DNA of 64,000 bases. Source: Brachybacterium saurashtrense (GTDB taxonomy: Bacteria > Actinomycetota > Actinomycetes > Actinomycetales > Dermabacteraceae). Below, piece by piece: positions 17,157 to 25,893 of the stretch; the stretch's first letter is position 1, and every line of letters begins with the position of its first letter. The notes below the pieces were generated by a model. That model worked only from the letters and a program-made list of their open reading frames with translations, did no database searches and was not told where the DNA came from. Location: the NCBI RefSeq assembly GCF_003355475.1, contig NZ_CP031356.1, forward strand, positions 2,914,001-2,978,000. Direction: 5' to 3'. Made by a program: the position numbers and the translations under genes.

Positions 17157-17252
17157 GCGGAGAGACCCGCCCGTCGGCCCCGTGCTCAGCGGAGAGACCC
17201 GCCCGTCGGCCCCGTGCTCAGCGGAGAGACCCGCCCGTCGGCCCTGTGCTCA
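17157..17252. repeat. three tandem 32-bp repeats overlapping the iclR stop codon
   Basis: Three head-to-tail 32-bp units at 17157-17188, 17189-17220 and 17221-17252. The first two are identical and the third has one C-to-T change. The unit nearest the gene contains the TGA stop of the IclR regulator, so the duplications extend its 3' untranslated region and repeat the stop context. No spacers, so not CRISPR. Confidence 0.9.
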
Positions 17253-18035
17253 GCGCGGCGGGCCCGCCGGCCGGCCCTGCAGGCGGCGGCCGATCTCCTC
17301 GGCGGCGCGCCGCACCGCCTCCTCGCACTGCGCCCGACGGGCCTCGTCGGTCGCGGCCTCCACGAAGGTCACGGCCACCGCGGCCGCCGGCCACCCGGCA
17401 TGGTCCTGCACCACGGCGGCCACCGAGGCGAGCTCCTCGGTGACCTCCCCCGACTCCCGGGCCACGCCGTCCCGCCGCACCTGCACCAGCAGCTCCCGCA
17501 GCTCCTTCGGGCCCGACGGGCCGCGCACGTCGGTACGGGCGGTGAAGTGCGCCGCCTGCCCGTACAGAGCCCTGATCTGGGCGGCGGGCAGCGCGGCGAG
17601 GATCGCGCGGCCGCTGGCGGTGAGGTGCGCGGGGATGCGCACGCCCACGTCGGTGACCAGGCCCGGCCGGTTCCGGGCCCGCTCCTCGATCACGTAGAGC
17701 ACGTCCCGGCCGTGCAGCACCGCGAGATGCCCGGACTCCCCCACCTCGTCCACCATCGCCTCCACCACCCGCCGGCCCAGCCGGGCCAGCGGCTCCTGCT
17801 GCAGGTAGGCGCCGGAGAGCTCGTGCGCCGCGGGCCCCAGTCCGTACAGCCGCTCCTGCTCCAGGTGCAGCACATAGCCGTGCGCCACCAGCGTGGCCAG
17901 CAGGTCGTAGGTGCGCGAGCGCGGCAGGTTCAGCTCCTCGGCGAGCCGCGCGGCCGGCACCGGGGAGCGGCGGGCGGCAAGCGCGGTGAGCAGGCGCAGC
18001 GTCGCCTCCGCGGCGGGGACCTTCGGGGTGTCCAT
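17250..18035 (-). CDS. IclR family transcriptional regulator, probable hut regulator
   Basis: 261 residues. The N-terminal winged helix is ATLRLLTALAARRSPVPAAR followed by LNLPRSRTYDLLATLVAHGY. The C-terminal IclR effector domain includes the conserved LTASGRAILAALP. The family forms tetramers that bind pseudo-palindromes and respond to small organic acids. Position between hutU and the channel gene, and paired palindromes upstream of hutI and hutU, suggest it controls histidine use, with urocanate a natural candidate inducer (inference). ATG at 18035 is preferred; an in-frame ATG at 18071 would add 12 residues. Confidence 0.85.
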   Translation of the reverse strand: MDTPKVPAAEATLRLLTALAARRSPVPAARLAEELNLPRSRTYDLLATLVAHGYVLHLEQERLYGLGPAAHELSGAYLQQEPLARLGRRVVEAMVDEVGESGHLAVLHGRDVLYVIEERARNRPGLVTDVGVRIPAHLTASGRAILAALPAAQIRALYGQAAHFTARTDVRGPSGPKELRELLVQVRRDGVARESGEVTEELASVAAVVQDHAGWPAAAVAVTFVEAATDEARRAQCEEAVRRAAEEIGRRLQGRPAGPPR

Positions 18036-18080
18036 GCCCTGCAGGATGCCAGGTCGGCGCGGGGCCGGCATCGGGGAAGC

Positions 18081-18953
18081 TCAGCGGCGCGCGTCCTCCT
18101 CGGCAGGGGACGCCGCCTTCGCGTCGCGCTCGGCGCGCACAAGCTCCCAGGTGCGCACCAGGCGCGGGGCGGTGAGGATCACCAGCCCGCCGAGCATGTT
18201 CAGCGGGATCACCCAGCTGCACCACACCAGCCAGTCGAGGTAGGTGATGTCCGCGCCCGCATGCATGGAGCCGAAGATGATCGCCGAGGTCATGGCGCCG
18301 TGATGCATGGCCAGGCCCACCACCAGGAAGCCGGAGATCAGCGAGTTGGCCAGGGTGGCGATGCCTTCCGAGGAGCCCTGGTTCATCCGGGTGATCAGGG
18401 TGATCGTGAACCCGGCGAGCAGCGCGAGCGCCCCGGTCTCGAGCGTCAGCCCGTCGCGCATGTACCCGGTGGCGGACTCGGTGAGCACGTCCTCGAAGCG
18501 CGGGAAGGCGGCGACCACCAGCCAGGTGAACGCCCAGCCCCCGGCGAGGTTGGTGAGCAGCGTGGTCCCCCACAGCCGCAGCAGCTGCCACCAGGTGCCG
18601 TGGCGGGCCACCACCGCGTTGATCGGCACCAGGAAGTCCTCGGTGAACAGCTCCGAGTGGGCCAGCCGCAGCGCGTACAGGCCGATCCCGAAGGCGAGGC
18701 CGCCCAGCAGCTTCGACCCGGTCGCATCCAGCACGGCGAGCATCGCGAGCAGCCCGATGCCCACGTCGATCCCGCCGAACAGGCCCGTGACCACCAGCGC
18801 CCGCCAGGTGCGGTTCAGGCGGTTCGCGCCCTCGGTCACCGTGTTGTGGAATTCCTCGACCAGGGCGTCCTCGACGGGCTCGTCGCTGTGGCCGAGCCGT
18901 CGGCGCTCCTCGACCTCCGCCTGCTTCGTGCGGTCCATCCTCTGGTCCGTCAT
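18081..18953 (-). CDS. formate/nitrite transporter (FNT) family channel
   Basis: 290 residues with six hydrophobic segments. The N-terminal soluble part EPVEDALVEEFHNTVTEGANRL leads into FNT-like helices. FGIGLYALRLAHSELFTEDFL and LWGTTLLTNLAGGWAF match the two FNT signature loops. FNT proteins form pentameric channels for formate, nitrite or hydrosulfide. Its place beside iclR and divergent from hutG (108 bp apart) suggests it moves a one-carbon product or related anion of histidine breakdown. Since the HutG-type route releases formamide, the link to formate would need a further amidase. Substrate is inferred only. Confidence 0.8.
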   Translation of the reverse strand: MTDQRMDRTKQAEVEERRRLGHSDEPVEDALVEEFHNTVTEGANRLNRTWRALVVTGLFGGIDVGIGLLAMLAVLDATGSKLLGGLAFGIGLYALRLAHSELFTEDFLVPINAVVARHGTWWQLLRLWGTTLLTNLAGGWAFTWLVVAAFPRFEDVLTESATGYMRDGLTLETGALALLAGFTITLITRMNQGSSEGIATLANSLISGFLVVGLAMHHGAMTSAIIFGSMHAGADITYLDWLVWCSWVIPLNMLGGLVILTAPRLVRTWELVRAERDAKAASPAEEDARR

Positions 18954-19061
18954 CGACTGCCCCCTTCCTGGGACGCTGCGGCGCCCGGTCCGGTCGGCCG
19001 GGCTCCGCAGGGTGTCATCATGGCACCGCACGGAGCGAGCGCGAGGACGCGAGGAGACCTG

Positions 19062-20060
19062 ATGACCGCACAGCCCGAGGACGCTGCCCCCCTCTGGACC
19101 GGACGCCACGACGGCGACGGGCCCGAGCACGCCCGCTGGCACCAGGCGGTACAGGTGGTGGGCGACGGGGCCGCGCCGGATCCCGCCGCCGACCACGTGG
19201 CCCTGCTCGGCTTCCGCTCCGAGGAGGGGGTGCGGCGCAATCGCGGCCGGGTGGGTGCGGCCGACGGGCCGGCGGCTCTGCGCCGGGCGCTGGCCCCGAT
19301 GGCGCTGCACGGCCCGCTCGCCCACGGCGCGGTGGGCCTGCACGACCTCGGCGACGCCGTCACCGTGGGCGAGGACCTCGAGGCGGGGCAGGACGCGGCC
19401 GCCGCGCTCACCGCCCAGGGCCTGGATCGCGCCGGGGCCCGCCTCACGGTGGTGCTGGGCGGCGGCCACGAGACGGCGTGGTCCTCCTACCTGGGCCTGA
19501 TGGGCTCGGGCATCGGCCCGCGCGCCGGGCAGCGCTGGGGCGTGCTGAACCTCGACGCCCACTTCGACCTGCGCAGCGAGCCCCGCCCCACCTCCGGCAC
19601 GCCCTTCGCGCAGATGGCCGCGGCCGAGGAGCGGGCGGGACGCGCGCTGCGGTACGCCGTGCTGGGGATCGCCGAGGCCTCGAACACCGGGACGCTGTTC
19701 CAGCGCGCCCGTGAGCTGGGCGTGACCTGGTGGACCGATGAGCAGTGCCTCGCGGCCGGGGCCGAGGGGATCACGCGCTTCGTCGAGGAGTTCGCCGCGG
19801 AGCTGGACGTCCTCTACCTGACGATCGATCTGGACGTGCTGCCGGCCGCGGTCGCGCCGGGCGTCTCCGCCCCCGCCGCCCACGGGGTGCCGCTGCCGCT
19901 GATCGCGGCGGCGGTGCGCGCCGCGGCGAGCTCCGGCAGGCTCGCCCTGCTGGACGTGGTGGAGCTGAACCCGCGCCTCGACGTCGATTCCCGCACCGCC
20001 CGCACCGCCGCACGGCTCATCGACGACGCGGTGCGCACCGTCGCCGGCGCCTCCGCCTGA
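19062..20060 (+). CDS. hutG: formimidoylglutamase (arginase/ureohydrolase family)
   Basis: 332 residues. HutG cleaves N-formimidoyl-L-glutamate to glutamate and formamide at a di-manganese centre. The metal motifs are VLGGGHETAWSSYLG, LNLDAHFDLRS and the LTIDLDVLPA segment followed by GVSAPAAHGVPL. Length and motifs separate it from agmatinase mainly by context with hutHUI. ATG at 19062 has a GAGGAGA ribosome site; an in-frame ATG 42 bp upstream is less likely. It is divergent from the FNT channel gene. Confidence 0.9.
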   Translation: MTAQPEDAAPLWTGRHDGDGPEHARWHQAVQVVGDGAAPDPAADHVALLGFRSEEGVRRNRGRVGAADGPAALRRALAPMALHGPLAHGAVGLHDLGDAVTVGEDLEAGQDAAAALTAQGLDRAGARLTVVLGGGHETAWSSYLGLMGSGIGPRAGQRWGVLNLDAHFDLRSEPRPTSGTPFAQMAAAEERAGRALRYAVLGIAEASNTGTLFQRARELGVTWWTDEQCLAAGAEGITRFVEEFAAELDVLYLTIDLDVLPAAVAPGVSAPAAHGVPLPLIAAAVRAAASSGRLALLDVVELNPRLDVDSRTARTAARLIDDAVRTVAGASA

Positions 20061-20107
20061 CCTCCCGCGCAGCGGGCGGGCCTCCGGCGCCGCGGCCGGG
20101 TCTCCGC

Positions 20108-20536
20108 TCAGTGCAGGCGCACGAAGGCGCGCAGTCCCGGGTCGTGGTCGTGGGCCTCGACGAACCCTAGCGCCTCGTAGAACGCCCGCTGACCGGGCTC
20201 CGCATCGGTGAGCAGCACCTGCTGGCGCACGGCCTCGTAGGGAGCGAACACCTCCTCGACGAGACGCCGACCGATGCCCTGCCCCTGCGCGCCGGGATGC
20301 ACGAGCACGTCCTGCAGGTAGGCGATGACGGCGCCGTCGCCCACCACCCGGGCGAGGCCGAGCAGCTGCCCGTCCCGTCGGGCGGTGACCACGCGGCCGC
20401 TGCCTCGCAGGGCGCGTTCGAGCGTCTCCGGCTCCCGGGTGTAGGCGCCCCAGCCCACGGCGTCGTAGAGAGCGAGAGCCTCGTCGAGCGCCGGTACCTC
20501 GGCGCGGAGCTCGAGACCTCCTCCGGCCCCGCTCAC
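20108..20536 (-). CDS. GNAT family N-acetyltransferase
   Basis: 142 residues beginning with GTG at 20536, which overlaps the stop of the upstream DinB-like gene (GTGA). The acetyl-CoA binding motif A is YLQDVLVHPGAQGQGIGRRLVEE, with the Q/RxxGxG/A loop. Motif B is the late FYEALGFVEAHDHDPGLRAF. The acceptor is unknown. Confidence 0.85.
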   Translation of the reverse strand: MSGAGGGLELRAEVPALDEALALYDAVGWGAYTREPETLERALRGSGRVVTARRDGQLLGLARVVGDGAVIAYLQDVLVHPGAQGQGIGRRLVEEVFAPYEAVRQQVLLTDAEPGQRAFYEALGFVEAHDHDPGLRAFVRLH

Positions 20537-21132
20537 TCGCCCGTGCTCCCGTCGATCGCCTCGCGCAGCAGGTCGAGGTGGCCCACGTGCCGGGCGTACT
20601 CCTCGATGAGGTGGGTGAGGATCCAGCGCAGGTTCAGCGGCTCGCCGGCGCGGCCGCCGCGCACGGGGCCGTCCAGGTCCGTCCAGCCCGCCTGCGCTGC
20701 GCGCGCCGCGGCGACCCGCTCGCGGTAGGCGGCGAGGTCCGCGGCGGCGGTGGCGGGCGTGCCGTCGAGCAGGTCCCCGTCGGGGTTCTCCGGCGTGCAG
20801 TACGGGTCCGGCTGCTCCTCCCCGAGCAGCACCTCGCGCAGCCAGTACTCCTCGACGACTCCGAGGTGGCGCACGATCCCCAGCGGGCTCAGGGCCGACG
20901 GCGGCGCGGAGCGCCGGCACAGCTGCTCGGGACCGAGGCCCTCGACCTTCTGCAGCACGGTGGCGCGGTGGAACTCGAGCCAGGCATCGAGGGACGCGCG
21001 CTCACCGGCGAGGAACGGCGGGGCGAGGCGTGCCGCGGGGGCGGGGCCGGGAGCGTCCGCAGAGGCGGGGTCGGGGGCGTCCTGGGACGCGGGGCGGGCG
21101 GGGTCCGCGGGGGCGGGAGACGCAGTATCCAT
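20533..21132 (-). CDS. DinB/DUF664 family protein
   Basis: 199 residues. After a 35-residue Pro/Ala/Asp-rich N-terminal tail, a four-helix DinB-like bundle is predicted. SALSPLGIVRHLGVVEEYWL provides one metal-site histidine, and WILTHLIEEYARHVGHLDLLRE provides two more in the usual HxxxxxxRHxGH arrangement. DinB/DUF664 enzymes include mycothiol- or bacillithiol-dependent transferases; many are uncharacterised. It is translationally coupled to the GNAT gene. ATG at 21132 was chosen; a further ATG at 21162 lacks support. Confidence 0.8.
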   Translation of the reverse strand: MDTASPAPADPARPASQDAPDPASADAPGPAPAARLAPPFLAGERASLDAWLEFHRATVLQKVEGLGPEQLCRRSAPPSALSPLGIVRHLGVVEEYWLREVLLGEEQPDPYCTPENPDGDLLDGTPATAAADLAAYRERVAAARAAQAGWTDLDGPVRGGRAGEPLNLRWILTHLIEEYARHVGHLDLLREAIDGSTGE

Positions 21133-21202
21133 GGCCCGGACTGTTCCACAGGCCGCCGACATCCGACGCCACCTTTTCCCCGCGCTCGGGGAGCTCCTCG
21201 CG

Positions 21203-22123
21203 TCAGAGCAGCAGCGTCTCCACCAGGGTCACCACGGCCACGCCGGCCAGGAGCGCGGCGAACAGCAACGTGAGCGTGGAGGGGCGCGCCTTCGTGGACA
21301 GCGGCCCGCCGATCACGCCGCCCAGCGCGGAGCCGGCCGCGAAGATCAGCGTGGTGGTCCAGTCCACGTACACCTCGGTGCCCACCCGGGCGAGCAGGCT
21401 GGTGATGGTCGCGATGATCATCACCAGCAGGCTGGTGCCGGAGGCGCTGCGCATCGCCAGCCCCAGCGCGATCACCAGCATCGGCACCACGATGAACCCG
21501 CCACCCACGCCGAAGAAGCCGGTGAGCAGGCCCGTGAGGGAGGCCGCCGCGATCACACGGCCCAGGCGCGGGGACGGGGCCGCCGACGGGGCCAGCGGCA
21601 GCTCGGCCTCGCCGTGATGGTGGTGCAGCCCGTCGGCCGTCTCCACCATGTCGGGGCCGGGCTGGTCCAGCACCGGGTCGTCGTGCACCTCCACCGGCGG
21701 CGGGTCCGCCGCCTCGGTGGTGCCGTGGGCGGCGACCTCGAGCGCCTCGTCGCGCCGGGCGCCGACGCCGCGCCGCAGCATCACCACGGCCACGGCCGCG
21801 AGCATCACGCCGAACAGGGTGAGCAGCACGTCTGCCGGGACCAGGGCGGACAGCCGCGAGCCGAGCACCGCGCCCACCACGGACACGCCCGCGAACACCA
21901 GCCCGGCCCGCCACTGCACGTTCCGCTTGCGGGCATGGTGGGGCAGGCTCGCCAGCGCGGTGATCAGCACGATCACGAGGCTCGAGGCGGTCGCGTCGTG
22001 CGGGTCCATGCCCAGCAGGAACACCAGCACGGGCACCGCGAGGATGCCGCCGCCCGCGCCGAGCGCCCCCACCACGATCCCCACACCGATGCCGACGGCG
22101 ATCGCGAGCAGGACGAGTTCCAT
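21203..22123 (-). CDS. TauE/SafE family sulfite/organosulfur exporter-like membrane protein
   Basis: 306 residues, eight or so membrane helices in two homologous halves. Each half begins with the TauE glycine motif: GVGIVVGALGAGGGILAVPV in the first and LLTGFFGVGGGFIVVPMLVI in the second. The cytosolic loop between them is long and His/Asp-rich, with HHHH around residue 168, which could bind metal. TauE/SafE proteins export sulfite, sulfoacetate or other small anions. No sulfur gene is adjacent, so the substrate is open. Confidence 0.85.
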   Translation of the reverse strand: MELVLLAIAVGIGVGIVVGALGAGGGILAVPVLVFLLGMDPHDATASSLVIVLITALASLPHHARKRNVQWRAGLVFAGVSVVGAVLGSRLSALVPADVLLTLFGVMLAAVAVVMLRRGVGARRDEALEVAAHGTTEAADPPPVEVHDDPVLDQPGPDMVETADGLHHHHGEAELPLAPSAAPSPRLGRVIAAASLTGLLTGFFGVGGGFIVVPMLVIALGLAMRSASGTSLLVMIIATITSLLARVGTEVYVDWTTTLIFAAGSALGGVIGGPLSTKARPSTLTLLFAALLAGVAVVTLVETLLL

Positions 22124-22274
22124 CGGGCGGTCTCCTCCACGGGGACGGGGGCGGGCGTCGCGCCATCGTATCCACGGCCCCGGTGCCGGATCGCCTGTCT
22201 GTCTCGCAGGTCACCGCCTCGCTCCGGGGGCACGGCGCCGATAGGATCGAGGGCATCCTCGGAGAGGAGCGGTC

Positions 22275-23423
22275 ATGGCCACGGACCCGCCCCCGGGCGC
22301 CCTCACGCCCCTGGACCCCGCCTCGCCCGCGATGGGCGAGCGTCTGGTGGAGGTGTGGGGACGCGGCGCGCTGGTGCTGCCGCTCGCGGAGGACTCCACC
22401 CCGCTGCCGCTGCCCGGCCTCCACCCTCGGACCTTGCCGCCCTCGCTCTCCGGCCGCGCCCGCGCCTCCCTCGCGGGGGTGGGCGAGCGCTTCGCCGCCT
22501 GGCGGGTGAGCCCGCAGGAGAACGCCTCGGTGATCGTGCGGATCGCGCACGTGGCGCCCGAGGAGCTGCACCAGGACCTGCGCCACGAGATCGCGGCGCT
22601 GACCCTGCTGCCGGCGGAGATCGGGCCCGCCCCGATCGCGGTGCACGCCGACGCCGCCGCCAGCCCCCTGGGCCACCCCTGCGTGGTCACCACGGACGTG
22701 CGCGGGGTCGCCGCGGTGCCGGAGACGTGGACGGGCGCGCACCTGCACGCCCACGCCCGACTCCTCGCCCGCCTCCACGCGGTGCCGGCGCCGGGGCGCG
22801 GCCCCGTCAGCCTCGGCGAGGATCCGTGGGCGGCGGTGCCCGCCGGTGCTCCGCAGCTGCTGCCCGAGGTGGAGGCGGAGGTGCGCTCCTGGCGGGAGCG
22901 GCATGGTGCGCTCCTGGCCGAGCACGGCCTCGAGCCGTTCCTCGAGCGGGCGCTCGAGGAGGTCGCCGGCATCGAGGCGCAGATCGCCGCGCTCGACGCC
23001 TTCGCGCTGTGCCACGGCGACCTGTGCACCACCAACATCCTGTGGGACGGCATGGACCCGGCCACGGGCACGCCCCGCGTGCAGTACATCGACTTCGAGT
23101 GGGCGCAAGGCGACGATCCCGCCCGCGACCTCGCGATCCTCGGCGGCAGCGTGCACGGCGGCCCCTGGTACGTGCCGCTGGACGAACCGCAGGTGGCCGC
23201 GTTCGTGGACGCCTACCTGGCCGCCCGCGCAGAACTCGGCGAGGTGCCCGCCGCCGTCGCGGACCGCACCGCCCTGCGGGAGCGGATGCGGGCCTGGACC
23301 GCGTACGAGCGCACCGCGATGCTGGTCCACGTCGCCTCCCGCGCCACGACCCGCGCCTCCCACCGGCGGGTGCTGCCGGTGCTGCGCGCCACCCTCGCCG
23401 CGGAACTCGGCCTGCCGGACTGA
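22275..23423 (+). CDS. aminoglycoside phosphotransferase/choline-kinase fold protein
   Basis: 382 residues. The catalytic loop FALCHGDLCTTNILWDG and the metal-binding DFEWAQGDDPARDLAIL match the APH/choline kinase superfamily. An N-terminal lobe with a VIVRIAH nucleotide-binding strand precedes them. Family members phosphorylate small molecules such as aminoglycosides, choline, homoserine or maltose. Nothing specific to resistance enzymes is visible. It is followed, 100 bp later, by another kinase of the same superfamily. Confidence 0.8.
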   Translation: MATDPPPGALTPLDPASPAMGERLVEVWGRGALVLPLAEDSTPLPLPGLHPRTLPPSLSGRARASLAGVGERFAAWRVSPQENASVIVRIAHVAPEELHQDLRHEIAALTLLPAEIGPAPIAVHADAAASPLGHPCVVTTDVRGVAAVPETWTGAHLHAHARLLARLHAVPAPGRGPVSLGEDPWAAVPAGAPQLLPEVEAEVRSWRERHGALLAEHGLEPFLERALEEVAGIEAQIAALDAFALCHGDLCTTNILWDGMDPATGTPRVQYIDFEWAQGDDPARDLAILGGSVHGGPWYVPLDEPQVAAFVDAYLAARAELGEVPAAVADRTALRERMRAWTAYERTAMLVHVASRATTRASHRRVLPVLRATLAAELGLPD

Positions 23424-23523
23424 GCCGCGGGCGGCGGCTCCCGCGAGCCCGCGCTGTCCTCCGGGACACATCCCTCACCTGCACGGTGGCGCGATCGTGC
23501 GCGGGTCTGCCTACGGTGGGCCC

Positions 23524-24312
23524 ATGAGCGACTTCGTGAAGACAGCATCGAACGCCCCCAAGGGGTACCTCGCCGCCGAGGCGGCCGGTCTGCGCTGGCT
23601 CGCCGAGCCCGGCGCCGCGGCGGTGGTCGAGGTGCTCGAGGAGGGCAAGGAGGAGCTGCGCCTGGCACGCCTCGAGTCGACGACCCCCACCCCCGAGGCC
23701 GCCCGCGCCTTCGGCGCCGCGCTGGCGCGCCTGCACGACGCCGGCGCGCCCGGCTTCGGCTGGTCCCCGGCCGACCCCGCCTTCTTCGGCCCCGCCGAGG
23801 ACCCGTTCCCCGTCTCCACCGCGGTGGAGGCCGAGTTCGCGACCTACTGGGCGGAGGAGCGGCTGCGCCCCCTCGCCGACAAGGTCACCCGCACCCTCGG
23901 CGCCGAGGGGCACGACACCGTGGACGAGGCGATCGACCTCATCGCCGACGGCGCCTTCGACGGCGTGAGCGGCCAGGGCGCCGAGGAGCCCGCCCGGGTG
24001 CACGGCGACCTGTGGTCCGGGAACCTGGTGTGGACGGCGGAGGGCGCGACCCTCATCGACCCGGCCGCCCACGGCGGCCACCGCCTCGAGGACCTCGCCA
24101 TGCTCTCCCTCTTCGACGCCCCGCACCTCGAGGAGATCTTCGAGGGCTACACCGAGGAGCACCCGCTGCCCGGCGACTGGGAGCAGGACCTGCCCGCCCA
24201 CCTGCTGTTCGGCCTGCTCGCGCACGTGCACCTGTTCGGCGAGGCGTACGTGGACCAGACCATCGGCACCGCCGAGGCGATCATCGCGCGGGCGGAGGAG
24301 CTGGGGTTCTGA
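23524..24312 (+). CDS. fructosamine kinase family protein
   Basis: 262 residues. Fructosamine/ketosamine kinases phosphorylate sugar-protein adducts for deglycation or repair. The signature RVHGDLWSGNLVWT is the family catalytic loop, and the metal motif LIDPAAHGGHRLEDLAMLSL follows at normal spacing. FVKTASNAPKGYLAAEAAGLRWL near the start is also family-like. A strong bidirectional hairpin follows the gene. ATG at 23524 begins the conserved N terminus. Confidence 0.85.
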   Translation: MSDFVKTASNAPKGYLAAEAAGLRWLAEPGAAAVVEVLEEGKEELRLARLESTTPTPEAARAFGAALARLHDAGAPGFGWSPADPAFFGPAEDPFPVSTAVEAEFATYWAEERLRPLADKVTRTLGAEGHDTVDEAIDLIADGAFDGVSGQGAEEPARVHGDLWSGNLVWTAEGATLIDPAAHGGHRLEDLAMLSLFDAPHLEEIFEGYTEEHPLPGDWEQDLPAHLLFGLLAHVHLFGEAYVDQTIGTAEAIIARAEELGF

Positions 24313-24334
24313 CCCGGCCCCCACAGCGCGCACG

Positions 24335-24381
24335 AGAGAGGGCCGGTCCTCGCGGCGGAGCCGCGACGGCCGGTCCTCTCT
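24335..24381. terminator. bidirectional stem-loop terminator between fructosamine kinase and aztD genes
   Basis: An outer AGAGAGG...CCTCTCT stem with one mismatch encloses a perfect inner TCGCGGC/GCCGCGA stem with a GGA loop. It lies between two convergent genes whose stops are at 24312 and 24416. Confidence 0.85.
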
Positions 24382-24415
24382 GCTGCCGCACCCACCCCGG
24401 GTCAGCGGCGACGAC

Positions 24416-25834
24416 TCAGTGGTCGTGGTCCTCGTGGTCGCCGCCGTCGTCGGAGGCGCCGTGGTCATGGGCCTCCTCCTCGGCGTGGTCGTGCTCCTCC
24501 TCGGAGCCCTCCTCGCCCTCGTGCTCGTCGTGGTCATGCCCCTCGGAGACGACCTCGTACTCGCCGGAGGCGGTGCCGGTGGTCACCTGGATCTCATGGG
24601 GCACCACGGGCAGCTCCAGCTCGCGGTACACCTCGCCGCTGGCCACGTCCACCATCGCGAGGGTCTGCGCCGCCGGGTCCACCACGAAGGCGGTGCCGTC
24701 GGCGACGGCCAGCATCGGGCCGGCCTCCTGCCACTCGTCCGGCTCGGTCCACTCGCCGGTCACCGGCACCTCGTGGAGAATCTCGCCGGTCTCGGGATCG
24801 AGGATGTTCAGCTCGCCGTCATAGGTGAGCACCAGCGCCTCGCCGTTCGGCCCGCGGTCCAGGGAGCGGAACCAGTACGGGGAGCCCAGGTCCACGATCT
24901 GCTGGGTCGCGTCGCGGGTGTCGATCAGGGCGATCTCGGTGGGGCGCTCGATGCCGCCTTCGGGATCGGCCTCGACCTTGTGGTCCGCGAGCACGATCGG
25001 GGAGTCCTCGGTGCCCTTCTGGTTGCCGGAGCGCTGGTAGTCGCCCTCGATCGCGACCTTGTGGAACTCGCCGTCGCGGTAGATCACCGAGCCGTTCTCG
25101 CAGCCCAGCGAGATCACGTCGCCGCTCTCGGTGGGCTGTGCGGCGGCCTCGCCGTGCACGCCGGGGCAGTCGTCGGTCTGGGCGGTGACGTTCCCGTCGG
25201 CATCCAGCACCTGCACGGTGCTGCGGGCGTCCTCGGTGCCCTGGGTGGTGAGCAGGCCGCCGTCGGAGAGCGGCACGGCCACGCCGTGGTGGGCGTCGTC
25301 GGTGGCGGTCTCCTCGAGCACGTCGAGCTCGCCGTCGGCCAGGGCCGACGGGTCGATGATCGTGATCGCGCCGGTGCCGTCGGCGAAGAGCGCGGTGCGG
25401 CCGTCGTGGGGGACCACGTGGCCGGGGTGCGGCGCCTCGACGGAGAGGTCGGTGAGCGCCGGGTCCTGGACGTAGTAGTGGAAGTGGTCGCCGTGCCCCT
25501 GGGCGAGCAGGCCGGTGTCGTACATGGTGATCGCGTCGGAGGCGCTGACCGCGACGTGGCGGCCGTCGCCGGCGGGGTTCAGGCGCACGTAGCCCTCGAG
25601 CGCGGTGTCGTCCAGCACGGCGCCGTCCTCGGAATCGAGCGTGACCACGCCACCCTCGTACGCCAGCACGATGCGGGGGGTGAGGGCGCCCACCTCGGTG
25701 CGGTCGGAGGCGGTGGTCTCGGCGGCATCGGGGGTCGCGCCGCCCGCATCGGAGGCGCCGGTGCCGGTCCCGGAGCCGCAGGCGGCCAGAGCCAGCACGC
25801 CCGCGCCGAGAAGCGCCACGGCGCGCCGCTTCAT
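24416..25834 (-). CDS. aztD: AztD-like zinc metallochaperone lipoprotein
   Basis: 472 residues. Signal peptide MKRRAVALLGAGVLALAAC with lipobox LAAC. The mature protein is a beta-propeller of repeated blades with several metal-prone His clusters (GHGDHFHYYV, APHPGHVVPHDG, DDAHHGVAV), and a C-terminal His/Asp/Glu-rich tail (SEEEHDHAEEEAHDHG). This is the architecture of AztD, which hands zinc to the AztC binding protein of the AztABC importer. No aztABC genes are in the window. Two Zur-box-like sequences overlap and precede the start, supporting zinc-starvation control. Upstream in-frame ATGs at 25849 and 25858 are alternatives; none has a clear ribosome site. Confidence 0.85.
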   Translation of the reverse strand: MKRRAVALLGAGVLALAACGSGTGTGASDAGGATPDAAETTASDRTEVGALTPRIVLAYEGGVVTLDSEDGAVLDDTALEGYVRLNPAGDGRHVAVSASDAITMYDTGLLAQGHGDHFHYYVQDPALTDLSVEAPHPGHVVPHDGRTALFADGTGAITIIDPSALADGELDVLEETATDDAHHGVAVPLSDGGLLTTQGTEDARSTVQVLDADGNVTAQTDDCPGVHGEAAAQPTESGDVISLGCENGSVIYRDGEFHKVAIEGDYQRSGNQKGTEDSPIVLADHKVEADPEGGIERPTEIALIDTRDATQQIVDLGSPYWFRSLDRGPNGEALVLTYDGELNILDPETGEILHEVPVTGEWTEPDEWQEAGPMLAVADGTAFVVDPAAQTLAMVDVASGEVYRELELPVVPHEIQVTTGTASGEYEVVSEGHDHDEHEGEEGSEEEHDHAEEEAHDHGASDDGGDHEDHDH

Positions 25835-25848
25835 GACAATGTTTCTCA
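25834..25848. promoter_or_regulatory. Zur-box-like site 1 at the aztD start
   Basis: On the gene strand it reads TGAGAAACATTGTCA, matching 12 of 15 positions of the mycobacterial-type Zur box TGAAAATCATTTTCA. It abuts the start codon, where a bound repressor would block initiation. Confidence 0.6.
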
Positions 25849-25878
25849 TCAGATGCATGCCAGGAAACTATCAGCGAA

Positions 25879-25893
25879 TGAGAATCTTTCCCA
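25879..25893. promoter_or_regulatory. Zur-box-like site 2 upstream of aztD
   Basis: TGAGAATCTTTCCCA matches 11 of 15 positions of the same consensus, 30 bp beyond site 1. It has a good left half and a weaker right half. Confidence 0.45.

Noticed and set aside
17157-17252. Possible CRISPR array
   Set aside because: The 32-bp units are directly abutting, with no spacers and no cas genes nearby; it is a plain tandem duplication.
22275-23423. Aminoglycoside resistance gene
   Set aside because: Only the general kinase fold motifs are present; nothing specific to resistance enzymes or mobile context is seen.
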